DNA of 53,697 bases from Bacteroides sp. (GCA_017992695.1 JAGOOC010000017.1:1-53697), one strand, 5' to 3'. Shown: positions 30,472-38,752, numbered from the stretch's first letter. The notes: generated by a model from the letters alone, not told the origin. Numbers and translations are program-made.

Positions 30472-30981
30472 TTATTTGATAGGTACCGCTATGCCCGATA
30501 CCATGAGTATGACTTTAGTTGCTTGTTGGGCGATGTATTGGTTCATCCAGCCTTGCATATCGGTGAACTTCCGTTGCACATCGTTGGCAGAGGTTTCTCC
30601 CATCCCTATTTCATTGGTAACAAAAATGAAGGTTGCCTCTTGCGCTACCAAGCGGTCGAAGGCTGCTTTCGCCTCCTCGAGTGCCTGCTGCGTGTTTGCA
30701 TCAAGATCGAAGAAGAAGTTGGTGCACCACAGCGTTACGCAGTCAACCAGCACCACTCGCCCTTCTACGTTGTGGCGGCTCAACTCTTTTTCCTCTTCAA
30801 TGTTGGTCCACTCTGCGCCGCGATCGGCTTGGTGACGCTGTACACGTTGACGAAACTCCTCGTCCCAGATGCGCGAGGTGGCCATGTAAACTGGGTGAGG
30901 CGAGAGGCTGAGTGCCAAACGCTCGGCATAGCTGCTTTTGCCCGAACGTGCTCCTCCGGTGATGAGTATGATTTGTTTCAT
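30472..30981 (-). CDS. cobU: Adenosylcobinamide kinase / adenosylcobinamide-phosphate guanylyltransferase
   Basis: A 169-residue bifunctional enzyme. The P-loop GGARSGKSS is at 9-17. The guanylylated histidine is probably His50 in [11 protein letters not shown]. The start is ATG 30981; a longer frame to 31026 lacks homology and runs through the promoter. It leads the leftward block cobU-cobT-cobS-cobC, which builds the nucleotide loop. The -7 box directly upstream (30986-30993) leaves almost no leader. Confidence 0.94.
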   Translation of the reverse strand: MKQIILITGGARSGKSSYAERLALSLSPHPVYMATSRIWDEEFRQRVQRHQADRGAEWTNIEEEKELSRHNVEGRVVLVDCVTLWCTNFFFDLDANTQQALEEAKAAFDRLVAQEATFIFVTNEIGMGETSANDVQRKFTDMQGWMNQYIAQQATKVILMVSGIAVPIK

Positions 30982-30985
30982 TTGA

Positions 30986-30993
30986 CAAAAGTA
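30986..30993 (-). promoter_or_regulatory. -7 promoter box of the cobU operon, 4 bp from the start codon
   Basis: The minus strand reads TACTTTTG then TCAA and the ATG. If used, transcription would begin at or next to the start codon. Confidence 0.45.
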
Positions 30994-31070
30994 CTCTTTT
31001 TTAGTATATAGGCCATAGGGATGCAAATTTGTTTTTGTATCTTAGCTCCCTATTGGCTAACAAACTAAAC

Positions 31071-32663
31071 ATGAAACGAAAAATTACTTTACTTCTACTG
31101 GCTATCCTATTAGCCTACGCGCCCTATGTGAAGGCGCAGCATACTTATCAATCCGTCATTGAACCGTTGAAGAACGAACGCTGGTGGGGAGGTTTGGTTG
31201 CTCTGGGGCATCAGATGCCTTATGCCGATCAACTCAATAGGCAGGATATGGCACGCAACAACCTCAACAATCAAGTTGTGCCGTTGATGATCTCTTCCCA
31301 AGGTCGCTACCTTTGGTCTGACCACCCCTTCCGCTTCGAGGTGAAGGAGGGGCGTTTAATGATTAGCTCTGATTATGAAAAGCTGACACCCATCGTAGCA
31401 GGTACCACTTTGAAGGAGGCCTATCTGGCTGCTTCTGCCAAGCACTTTCCCCCTTCGGGCAATCTCCCCGAGGAGTCTTTCTTCTCGCTACCTCAATACA
31501 ACACTTGGATTGAACTGATGTATAACCAGAATCAAGCCGATATCCTGGAGTATGCCCACCAGGCAGTTGCCCATGGCTTCCCCAAAGGGGTGTTCATGGT
31601 CGATGATAACTGGCAGAAGTACTACGGTAACTTCGACTTTAAACCCGAGAAGTTTCCCGATCCACGGGCGATGACCGATGAACTGCACCGGATGGGCTTC
31701 AAAGTGATGCTGTGGGTGGCTCCCTATGTATCGGCCGACAGTCCGGAGTTTCGGCTGCTGGAACAGAAAGGGTACCTGCTCAAAGCCAAAGGGTCGAACA
31801 AGGCGGCCATGATTCGCTGGTGGAACGGTTACAGTGCCTGCTACGACGTTACCAACCCCGAAGCGATGGCGTACCTCAAACAGCAACTGCGCGAAAACCA
31901 AGCCAAGTATGGCATCGATGGTTTTAAGTTCGACGGTGGCGACGTGAGCTACATGGATGGCGAATACGATTTTTACGAAAAGAGCGCCAACGCCAATCGC
32001 TACATGGAGCAGTGGGCGGCTATCGGGCTCGACTTCCCCTACAACGAGTTGCGCGCTGCGTGGAAACAGGGCGGACAAGCCTTGGTGCAACGCTTGGGCG
32101 ATAAGGATTATTCGTGGCGTGCCACGCAACTGCTTATTCCCGATATGACAGCAGCCGGACTGCTTGGCTACGCCTATACCTGCCCCGATATGGTAGGTGG
32201 CGGACAGTTCAGTGCTTTCTTGAACATCGAGAAGTTTGACGAAGAGCTCATTGTTCGTTCCTGTCAGGTTCACGCAATGATGCCAATGATGCAGTTCTCG
32301 GTAGCTCCGTGGCGTATTTTGAGTAAGGAGAACAGTGCCATCTGTGCCAAGTTTGCCCAACTGCATCAACAAATGGGTAGCTACATTTTGGAACAGGCCA
32401 AACACGCCTCACAAACGGGCGAGCCCATTGTGCGCAACATGGAGTACGCTTATCCCCACCAAGGATTCATTGACTGTAAAGATCAGTTTATGCTGGGCGA
32501 TCGGTACATGGTTGCACCCATGGTTACGCCCGGTACATCGCGCACAGTAGTGCTGCCCAAAGGGAAGTGGAGGGATGATGAAGGGAAAACGTTCAAAGGC
32601 CCCAAAGTGATGACGATCAACGTACCGCTCGACCGCTTGCCTTATTACGAGAAGATGAAGTGA
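31071..32663 (+). CDS. Secreted glycoside hydrolase family 31 enzyme, MYORG-like
   Basis: A 530-residue protein; ATG 31071 gives a clean signal peptide (to about residue 23, VKAQ). The GH31 barrel is recognised by FMVDDNWQKYYGNFDF, MGFKVMLWVAPYV and the nucleophile Asp288 in GIDGFKFDGGD. The pattern FPxGxxxxDDxWQ...YGxFDF...KFP resembles the MYORG/bacterial GH31 alpha-galactosidase branch more than alpha-glucosidases; the precise sugar is inference. It has no sensor or SusC/D neighbours, so it is not part of an evident polysaccharide locus. It ends at a strong hairpin that is also the start of the second 22-bp array. Confidence 0.85.
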   Translation: MKRKITLLLLAILLAYAPYVKAQHTYQSVIEPLKNERWWGGLVALGHQMPYADQLNRQDMARNNLNNQVVPLMISSQGRYLWSDHPFRFEVKEGRLMISSDYEKLTPIVAGTTLKEAYLAASAKHFPPSGNLPEESFFSLPQYNTWIELMYNQNQADILEYAHQAVAHGFPKGVFMVDDNWQKYYGNFDFKPEKFPDPRAMTDELHRMGFKVMLWVAPYVSADSPEFRLLEQKGYLLKAKGSNKAAMIRWWNGYSACYDVTNPEAMAYLKQQLRENQAKYGIDGFKFDGGDVSYMDGEYDFYEKSANANRYMEQWAAIGLDFPYNELRAAWKQGGQALVQRLGDKDYSWRATQLLIPDMTAAGLLGYAYTCPDMVGGGQFSAFLNIEKFDEELIVRSCQVHAMMPMMQFSVAPWRILSKENSAICAKFAQLHQQMGSYILEQAKHASQTGEPIVRNMEYAYPHQGFIDCKDQFMLGDRYMVAPMVTPGTSRTVVLPKGKWRDDEGKTFKGPKVMTINVPLDRLPYYEKMK

Positions 32664-32680
32664 TAGAAAGAGGAGAGTGA

Positions 32681-32727
32681 AAAAAGCTGCTACGTCTTTT
32701 CAAGAAAGTCGTAGCAGCTTTTTTTAT
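32681..32727 (+). terminator. Strong terminator after the GH31 gene
   Basis: GCTGCTACG (32686-32694) pairs perfectly with CGTAGCAGC (32710-32718), extended by an A run before and a T run after. The loop is 15 nt. The A/T runs on both sides make it work in both directions, also for the minus-strand NlpE-like gene. Confidence 0.8.
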
Positions 32728-32839
32728 TTAAGATGTAACAATTTTCCTGCAAAGACAGAACAGCTTTTTTCAAAGACGTAACAACTTTAAAAGAAAGCAG
32801 TTATATCTTTTAAAGCAACACGCCGAAGTGTTTTTACCT
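32686..32839. repeat. Degenerate tandem array, about 22-bp period (locus 2)
   Basis: Repeated units of the type AAGACGTAACAACTTTT: matching G positions lie at 32708, 32732, 32754, 32775 and 32797 (spacings 24, 22, 21, 22). The minus strand reads ACGTCTTT, the same core as the array at 13551. The first unit is inverted against the second, making the terminator hairpin with a 15-nt loop, the same loop length as in locus 1. Weaker similarity continues to 32839. Confidence 0.65.
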
Positions 32840-32844
32840 TCCCT

Positions 32845-33351
32845 TTATTGATAATGTTTTTTTACGCGAATAATCTTCAACCCGTGGTCCTTAATTGATT
32901 TTGGCAAGCTGTCTTTCATCAGCGTCAATGTAGAGTCATTGGTCACTGCGAAGTATACAGGATTGCTTCCATCGGCAGGAGTCAGCTTCATTGTTTTTGC
33001 TACTAACGGCTTCTTCTTTGCATCCTTCATCAGGTGATGAATCATCTGTGGCTTACCTTTTACTGTCGTCTTGTTTGCAGTTGGCTGGTGGTTGGCATCC
33101 AAGTAAGTCATGTCAAGAGTATACACGGTGTCATTCGTACCAGTCATTACATCCAGTGTCAATACATAATTAACAGCCGGGCTGGTTTTGGTTGCAGGAA
33201 GTGTACCTTCAAACACCTCAAGGTTTTCTAACTCGGGCACAATAACTTCCATAGCTAAGCTATCCACTTTAGATACGGCTTCTTTCTTTGTTTTTGATTG
33301 GCAAGAAACCAAAACAGCTGCGATGGCTGCCAATAAAATTACTTTTTTCAT
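32845..33351 (-). CDS. NlpE-like lipoprotein lacking the metal-binding cysteines
   Basis: A 168-residue lipoprotein; the signal ends at Cys17 (AVLVSCQSK). The mature part resembles the N-terminal domain of NlpE: VFEGTLPA...VNYVLTLDV, then STLTLMKDSLPKSIKDHGLKIIRV. E. coli NlpE has a CxxC motif after EGTLP and triggers the Cpx response; here the only cysteine is the lipidated one. Family placement is moderately sure. It lies 122 bp downstream of the TonB-dependent receptor on the same strand and may be co-transcribed. Confidence 0.7.
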   Translation of the reverse strand: MKKVILLAAIAAVLVSCQSKTKKEAVSKVDSLAMEVIVPELENLEVFEGTLPATKTSPAVNYVLTLDVMTGTNDTVYTLDMTYLDANHQPTANKTTVKGKPQMIHHLMKDAKKKPLVAKTMKLTPADGSNPVYFAVTNDSTLTLMKDSLPKSIKDHGLKIIRVKKHYQ

Positions 33352-33473
33352 TTGTAAAGTGCTTTAAGTTAATATAAATAAGTGAGTTGCTACGCTGCTG
33401 TACAAGGCAATACTCCCTTCTGTACTGCCATGTTCGCCTATAACAACAGCGAGCTTGTTTTTGTTCTGAACGA

Positions 33474-35849
33474 TTAATATTCTATTGTAATTCCCAAAGT
33501 AGGCAATAAGGTGCCGCCATTTTGTTCGATGTACTTCATCTTGTAACGCTGCTCGGCCGGCGCGGCAGCAGGGTTCTCCACGATGCCGGTGCTCATGAGA
33601 ATATCCGGTTGCTTGAAGGTGCTCTTTGTTACGTTTTGCAGATCGATGTAGAAGCCCAGCATACAGCGCTTCAGGTAGAATGTTTTGTCTACCCGCACAT
33701 CCAGTTGCCCGAAGGCAGGCAGACGCTCGGTATTGTACCGGGTGTAATCGTAATAAGCGCGTCCTTGTACATCCCATGCGCTTTTCAGTGATGATTTATC
33801 TACGTCATAGGGTGTGTAAGGCGCACCCCCGATAGCACTTGCTTTCATGCCCAAGCTCCAGTGGCGAGCAAAGTTGTAGGTTCCGCTCAGGTTGAAGATG
33901 TAGCGATTGTCCCAAGCCGAGGCGATGTAGGGGCTCTGCTTGTCCTTTCGGTATTCGCTCTTGAACAGCGTAAAGGCCGAGGCCATATTCAGCTTGCGGG
34001 CCACGATCCATTTGACCATCACCTCCATGCCATACGAACGCCCTTGAGCAGTCGAGATGAGCAACTCATTCCCTATTACCCCATAATCATTGCCCTTGCA
34101 AGCAAGCGGAATACCGTCTTCAATCGAGAAGGGCACTTTGTCGTACTGTTTGTAGAACCCTTCTGCCGAAAACTCCAGCGTAGCATTGTGCCAGTTGCCC
34201 CCGATGCTGTATTGGCTCACACGCATGTAGTTTAGTCGCTTGTTCAGCAATTGATCGGTGTTGCCTTTAAAGCCCAGTGCGGTATAAGGGGGCAATTGCG
34301 TGTACTGCCCGGCACTTGCGCTCAGGTAGAGTTGTTCAACAAGGCGATAGGAGAGTGACAGGCGTGGTGAGAGCTGGTCGGACAGCTTGTTCATGCGCGA
34401 CGAATAGTTGTTGGCATCGGCACGCAGCCCGAGCGAGGTAGTGAAACGTTCGTCGGGCGACACATAGCTTATTGTGCCGAACAAGCCCCAACGGATCAGG
34501 TCGAGTGCCGTGTGGTAATCGTAACTGTTGGGTTGATTTTCGATGTACACCTGCTGAAAGGAGGTGTTAGTGTACCGGCTGTAATCGAGATTGACCCCTG
34601 CATTGACTTTCCACGGACCAAAGGTGGTGGTGTTTTCGAACCTCAGCTTGGTCTCTTGTTCCACCGAGCGCAGGCGAAGCATCAAGTTCTCAGGCTTGTT
34701 CTCTTCGTTGTTCTTGTATTTGGTGTTGCGGTTGTTCATAAAGCTGTGGCTGGCCACGAGCGTTTGCACGTGTGCCCCGGCATAGTGACGATAAACCGCC
34801 CCTACAGTAAAGGTTTCCTGCTGTATTTTGGGCAGATAGCTGAGAATGTATTCCGCTTTTTCGCCCTTAAGCTTGGTGTTGAGGCGCATGTTGTCGATGC
34901 CTGCCAGCCCCAACACGGTGAGTTCGTTCTTGGCATCGAAGCGTGTTTTGAGTTTGAACTGCGCATCGGTAAAGGTGGGCAGAAAGGGCAACTTCAGCAA
35001 ATCGAACAAGAATTGCAGGTAAGATTGACGTACCGACACGAGGTAGGAGGTTTTTTTACCCAAATGCCCATTCGAGGCGAGCGACACCTCCGAAGCACCC
35101 AAGGTTGCCTTGAGTGAGTTGCGCTCCATGTCGCCATCGCGCAGTTTGAAGTCGAGTACCGAACTGAGCGAATTGCCCATGTTGGCAGGAAACGCACCCG
35201 TGTAGAAGTTCACTTCGCGGATAAGATCGGCATTAATGATGCCCACCGGTCCGCCCGATGCACCTTGCGTGCTGAAGTGATTGATGTTCGGAATCTCTAC
35301 GCCATCCAAGAAAAAACGATTCTCCGACGGTCCGCCACCACGCACCACCAAGTCGTTGCGATAGCCCGCAGGCGAGAAGCCTACTCCGGGATAGGATTGC
35401 ACAATGCGCGAGATATCGCGATTGGCACCCGGGCTTTTCTCGATCTCCTGCACACCGATGGAGCGCAGCCCCAACGGAGCTTCAACACTTCGCCGGAAAG
35501 GAGAGGCAGTCACCACTACGTCTTCGAGTTCGGTGAGGGTCTCTTGCAGCTCAATGTCTATATTTAAGTTTCGTGTGGAGACTATATACTCGGGGGTAAG
35601 CACCGTTTGGTACCCCACCGCTGAGGCTTGAAGCCGATAGATGCCCACCGGCACGGCGTCGATACTGAAACGCCCTTGTGCATCGGTGGTGGCGCCACGG
35701 CCCATGCCAACGATCAGTACATTAATGAACTCAAGCGGTTGACGACTGTTTTTTTCAATCACCGTGCCTTTGATTTGATGGGTAGGTTGTGCAAGGATCG
35801 TTGCCCATACACAACTCAAAAGGAGAGATAGTCCTAAAACTCGTTTCAT
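33474..35849 (-). CDS. TonB-dependent outer-membrane receptor with carboxypeptidase-like N-terminal domain
   Basis: A 791-residue receptor. Signal peptide to about residue 20 (ILAQ); carboxypeptidase-regulatory-like beta domain at about 25-105 (IKGTVIEKNSRQPLEFINVLI); plug with DVVVTASPFRR and VVRGGGPSENRFFLDGVEIP (about 110-230); then a beta barrel to the C-terminus ending in an aromatic residue (GITIEY). It is shorter than SusC proteins and has no SusD partner, so it is more like receptors for metal complexes, corrinoids or peptides. The substrate is unknown. A -7 box TATATTTG on the minus strand lies at 35889-35882. Confidence 0.92.
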   Translation of the reverse strand: MKRVLGLSLLLSCVWATILAQPTHQIKGTVIEKNSRQPLEFINVLIVGMGRGATTDAQGRFSIDAVPVGIYRLQASAVGYQTVLTPEYIVSTRNLNIDIELQETLTELEDVVVTASPFRRSVEAPLGLRSIGVQEIEKSPGANRDISRIVQSYPGVGFSPAGYRNDLVVRGGGPSENRFFLDGVEIPNINHFSTQGASGGPVGIINADLIREVNFYTGAFPANMGNSLSSVLDFKLRDGDMERNSLKATLGASEVSLASNGHLGKKTSYLVSVRQSYLQFLFDLLKLPFLPTFTDAQFKLKTRFDAKNELTVLGLAGIDNMRLNTKLKGEKAEYILSYLPKIQQETFTVGAVYRHYAGAHVQTLVASHSFMNNRNTKYKNNEENKPENLMLRLRSVEQETKLRFENTTTFGPWKVNAGVNLDYSRYTNTSFQQVYIENQPNSYDYHTALDLIRWGLFGTISYVSPDERFTTSLGLRADANNYSSRMNKLSDQLSPRLSLSYRLVEQLYLSASAGQYTQLPPYTALGFKGNTDQLLNKRLNYMRVSQYSIGGNWHNATLEFSAEGFYKQYDKVPFSIEDGIPLACKGNDYGVIGNELLISTAQGRSYGMEVMVKWIVARKLNMASAFTLFKSEYRKDKQSPYIASAWDNRYIFNLSGTYNFARHWSLGMKASAIGGAPYTPYDVDKSSLKSAWDVQGRAYYDYTRYNTERLPAFGQLDVRVDKTFYLKRCMLGFYIDLQNVTKSTFKQPDILMSTGIVENPAAAPAEQRYKMKYIEQNGGTLLPTLGITIEY

Positions 35850-35881
35850 AGGTATAGTTTGTTTATGCTATTAGTTACGCG

Positions 35882-35889
35882 CAAATATA
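35882..35889 (-). promoter_or_regulatory. -7 promoter box of the TonB-dependent receptor gene
   Basis: The minus strand reads TATATTTG, 32 bp before the ATG at 35849. Confidence 0.5.
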
Positions 35890-36037
35890 CCTAAAAGTAC
35901 TTGAATCTCATTTTTATCTATTATTTTTGTCGATGTAAACCCATAAAGCATACAATGATGAAAACCGTTCGACTGATAACATATAACAATGCCATGCAGG
36001 TTAACATCACTAAAAAACACTAAAACACCCCTTTCGA

Positions 36038-36856
36038 ATGAAAAGAAAAAGTACCATTATCCTTTGCCTACTGCTGTTGGCAACCCCTTTCTATGCCGCT
36101 CGTGTAGACACGTTGTTGGTAAAGAGTTCCTCCATGAATAAAGAGATCAAAGTCGTTGTTATAGCCCCTGACGCTGCTTTGGGCAAGAAGCCCGTGGCAA
36201 GCCCCGTGGTCTATCTGCTACACGGATATAGCGGGAATGCAAAAACATGGATCAACGTAAAGCCCGAACTGCCACAGATAGCCGATGAAAAAGGTCTTAT
36301 CTTTGTGTGCCCCGATGGCAAAAATAGTTGGTACTGGGATAGCCCAATGGATGCCGGATATCGCTACGAAACCTTTGTTTCTAAGGAGCTTATCGCCTAT
36401 ATCGATACCCATTATGCCACCATTGCCGATCGCAAAGCGCGTGCTATAACCGGCCTGAGCATGGGCGGGCACGGTGCACTGTGGAATGCCATACGAAACA
36501 AAGCGGTGTTTGGCGCAGCCGGAAGCACCAGTGGTGGTGTCGATATTCGCCCGTTTCCACAAAACTGGGAGATGGCCAAGCAGTTGGGCGAGTTTGCTGC
36601 CAACAAGAAACGTTGGGACGAGCACACCGTAATTAATCTGGCAAACACCATCGAGAATGGCGATTTAGCTTTGATTATCGATTGTGGCGAGGCCGACTTC
36701 TTTCTCGAAGTGAACAAAAGCTTGCACCAACGTTTGCTTGCGCGCAAGATCGATCACGACTTCATTCTCCGCCCCGGTGCACACAACGGTGCGTATTGGA
36801 ACAATTCAATCGACTATCAAATTCTATTCTTCGATAAATTCTTCAAAAAGAAATAG
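36038..36856 (+). CDS. Secreted alpha/beta-hydrolase esterase (esterase D / EstA type)
   Basis: A 272-residue protein with a signal peptide to about residue 21. Catalytic Ser141 in GLSMGGHGAL, an acidic residue Asp220 (or Asp215) in DCGEADFF and His249 in GAHNGAYW; the oxyanion region is VYLLHGYSGN. This is the family of S-formylglutathione hydrolase, tributyrin esterase and some feruloyl esterases. With a signal peptide an acyl-carbohydrate or feruloyl-type substrate is more likely than formylglutathione. It is followed by a perfect terminator. Confidence 0.87.
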   Translation: MKRKSTIILCLLLLATPFYAARVDTLLVKSSSMNKEIKVVVIAPDAALGKKPVASPVVYLLHGYSGNAKTWINVKPELPQIADEKGLIFVCPDGKNSWYWDSPMDAGYRYETFVSKELIAYIDTHYATIADRKARAITGLSMGGHGALWNAIRNKAVFGAAGSTSGGVDIRPFPQNWEMAKQLGEFAANKKRWDEHTVINLANTIENGDLALIIDCGEADFFLEVNKSLHQRLLARKIDHDFILRPGAHNGAYWNNSIDYQILFFDKFFKKK

Positions 36857-36934
36857 CCCGAAAGCTTGCTTTTCGGTGTTGGATGTGTTATATTTGTAAC
36901 CATAATCCTTCAATAGATTCCGGTAAACCAACGT

Positions 36935-36968
36935 AAAAGGGAGAGGCGCGCAGCCTCTCCCTTTTTTT
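36935..36968 (+). terminator. Perfect intrinsic terminator after the esterase gene
   Basis: AAAAGGGAGAGGC (36935-36947) pairs with GCCTCTCCCTTTT (36953-36965), loop GCGCA, then a T run. Confidence 0.9.
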
Positions 36969-36988
36969 ATTGAAAACGCTGTACAGGG

Positions 36989-37164
36989 GTGGAATGAACG
37001 GTTCTCTCGGGTGAAATGAACCGTGCATTCGGTCGAAATGAACCGTTCTCGGCGATGAAAAGAAGTAATCTCTCGGTCGAAGTGCAATAAGCATTCGACC
37101 AAAGTCGCGGTGCCTCTCGAAAGGAGTCGCGGTGTCTCTTGACGAATGCTTAATAATTGCTTAA
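36989..37164. repeat. Degenerate tandem array, 22-bp period (locus 3)
   Basis: Eight consecutive 22-bp units can be laid out without gaps from 36989. Early units share GAAATGAACCGT and end in CTCGG or TTCGG; later units share AGTCGCGGTG and end in CTCTCGA or CTCTTGA, so the array drifts in sequence along its length while the period stays fixed. TAAGCATTCG (37088-37097) pairs perfectly with CGAATGCTTA (37143-37152). It is GC-richer than loci 1 and 2 and does not share their core. It lies between a terminator and the end of the S41 gene. Confidence 0.75.
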
Positions 37165-37213
37165 GCGTTGGCGGCAAGTTTTAATAATCCGTAAAACTGC
37201 TCTTGACAAAATA

Positions 37214-38587
37214 TCAAAGTGTTGTATTCTCTTTCGTCTTTCGGCTAGGCGTATGAATTACCTCTTTTACCTTCATCGAAGGGGTTTGGGCAACTGCCTT
37301 AGTCGGCTTAATGGTTCCGTCAATCAGTCCGATAACTGTGCCAAGTAGTGCTTCGTTCTTATCACCAAAAGGGAGGAATTTGGAGAGGTCGGTGGTTTCG
37401 TTTACCGTTTGAGCAGTAGTAAAACTGCCACCACGTCCCGATTCTTTTAGGCTGTTAAACACTTCGCAGACCACCGGGTTTAGCGACCATGTACCCTGCG
37501 GATTGTCAAAACGATCGGTAGCTACACCGCTGCAAGAAACGCTGCTACCTACCAATGCCCACCGTTCAAGTGGTAACAATAGGTTGAGCAGAACCCCCGA
37601 AACACCTGCCGTTTCGCCCGAAGAGAGGATGAACCCTTGCGTAATGTTCAAGTTACTACCCGATCCAATCAGTTGAGAATCAAACATCAGCGCGCTATTT
37701 TTGCTCGCTTGTTTGTCATTGTATGTCAAACTACCCAAAGGGCTTCCCAGTAGGCTTTTGGGTGCTACCAACGCACACAGCAGTTGTGCACACGCTAACG
37801 AGCCTCCTCTGTTGTAGCGCATATCGAGAATCAAGTGAGTAACCCCTGCCTCGGCAAATTCGCGCGAGATGGTTCTCAAGCGGTCGTTGTATTGCTCAGG
37901 GTTGGTGGCCGTTCCGGCCGTGAAGTGGCTGTATACAATATAGCCTGCCTTTGTGCCGTTGGCGGTAGTGATCACTTGGTGATGATGCACGGGGTCGTCC
38001 TCTACAACTGCTGCGGCGCCCAGTGTTGCGGTTCCGCTCTTCACCACTATGCCTACTTGCTCTTGCGTTTCGGGGTCAGCTTGCACGGTGTATGCGCCCA
38101 GTTGCAAGCTTAATGCCAAGCCCGTTTCGAATAGCTTTGATTCGTTTTTTGAAGTGATTACCTTGTCGTTTACCTGCATAATCCAGTCTCCACGCTTTAA
38201 TCCGGCAGCCGCGGCAGGCGATTGGGGCAGAACGTAAGTAACCAGAGCGTTATAGGCTGTGTCGTTATCGGCTACCCGATAGAGACTATAATCGAACCCG
38301 TAGGTTGGTAGCGGCTCTTTGTAAAGGGTGTCTATATACGAAGTGTTGTTGTCCTCTTTAGAGACCACCGCTTTGAGAAAAGCATCGGGTGCTATAAAGA
38401 AATTCAGTTCCTTTTCTTTGGGCATGTCCTTGTACCACAGGTAGTTCTCACGCATTACTTCGGCGATCCATTGGTCTACTTCGGTCTCGGCAGCATACTC
38501 TTGCCAGCGATCTACGCCACACGAGGTGAGGCCGGGTAGCGTGGTGATGAACAGGGTAAGAGTGAGTAGTATGTTTCTTGTTTTCAT
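37214..38587 (-). CDS. S41-family (C-terminal processing type) peptidase lipoprotein
   Basis: A 457-residue lipoprotein; lipidated Cys23 in LTSCGVD. An N-terminal cap (about 30-110), a PDZ domain (about 115-185, VLPQSPAAAAGLKRGDWIMQVND) and the S41 core with THLILDMRYNRGG and FILSSGETAGVSG, where a Ser of ILSSGE is the likely nucleophile. It is typical of Bacteroides S41 lipoproteins, which act in the envelope or on the surface. The C-terminus is an unusual Thr/Lys-rich tail. Confidence 0.87.
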   Translation of the reverse strand: MKTRNILLTLTLFITTLPGLTSCGVDRWQEYAAETEVDQWIAEVMRENYLWYKDMPKEKELNFFIAPDAFLKAVVSKEDNNTSYIDTLYKEPLPTYGFDYSLYRVADNDTAYNALVTYVLPQSPAAAAGLKRGDWIMQVNDKVITSKNESKLFETGLALSLQLGAYTVQADPETQEQVGIVVKSGTATLGAAAVVEDDPVHHHQVITTANGTKAGYIVYSHFTAGTATNPEQYNDRLRTISREFAEAGVTHLILDMRYNRGGSLACAQLLCALVAPKSLLGSPLGSLTYNDKQASKNSALMFDSQLIGSGSNLNITQGFILSSGETAGVSGVLLNLLLPLERWALVGSSVSCSGVATDRFDNPQGTWSLNPVVCEVFNSLKESGRGGSFTTAQTVNETTDLSKFLPFGDKNEALLGTVIGLIDGTIKPTKAVAQTPSMKVKEVIHTPSRKTKENTTL

Positions 38588-38634
38588 ATCGTTAACGGCT
38601 TATTGTTATCAGCTTAGCGTTGCACATTCGGTTA

Positions 38635-38642
38635 CAAATGTA
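38635..38642 (-). promoter_or_regulatory. -7 promoter box of the S41 peptidase gene
   Basis: The minus strand reads TACATTTG, 47 bp before the ATG at 38587. A TTG at 38668-38666 lies 23 bp upstream of it, near the expected -33 distance. Confidence 0.5.
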
Positions 38643-38721
38643 AGAAATACTTCTGTTTCCTACCACAATTATGGTATAAAAATGCCTTTAATGTGCGATT
38701 GCTTGTTGCCTGATATATCAC

Positions 38722-38729
38722 TACCTTTG
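38722..38729 (+). promoter_or_regulatory. -7 promoter box of mnmA
   Basis: TACCTTTG with a TTG at 38699-38701, 20 bp upstream, the expected -33 distance. The ATG follows 23 bp later. Confidence 0.6.
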
Positions 38730-38752
38730 CCTCTGTTTCAATAGGTATTAGC

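Noticed and set aside
31488-32405. 305-codon open frame antisense to the GH31 gene
   Set aside because: It lies wholly opposite a gene with clear GH31 motifs, has no signal, domain or promoter, and follows from the codon composition of the real gene.
33364-33777. 137-codon minus-strand frame at the receptor's 3' end
   Set aside because: It overlaps the receptor in another frame; Cys/Arg-rich shadow sequence.
34512-35117. 201-codon open frame antisense to the TonB-dependent receptor
   Set aside because: Shadow of the receptor gene; residue composition is not protein-like and no family is recognised.
33474-35849. SusC-like receptor of a polysaccharide utilisation locus
   Set aside because: The protein is shorter than SusC, and no SusD, sensor or sigma/anti-sigma genes are adjacent.
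36989-37164. CRISPR array
   Set aside because: Units are divergent, contiguous and without unique spacers; no cas genes in the window.
36824-37177. 117-codon minus-strand frame across terminator and 22-bp array
   Set aside because: The 22-bp units are not multiples of three and the frame crosses a perfect terminator; no protein signature.
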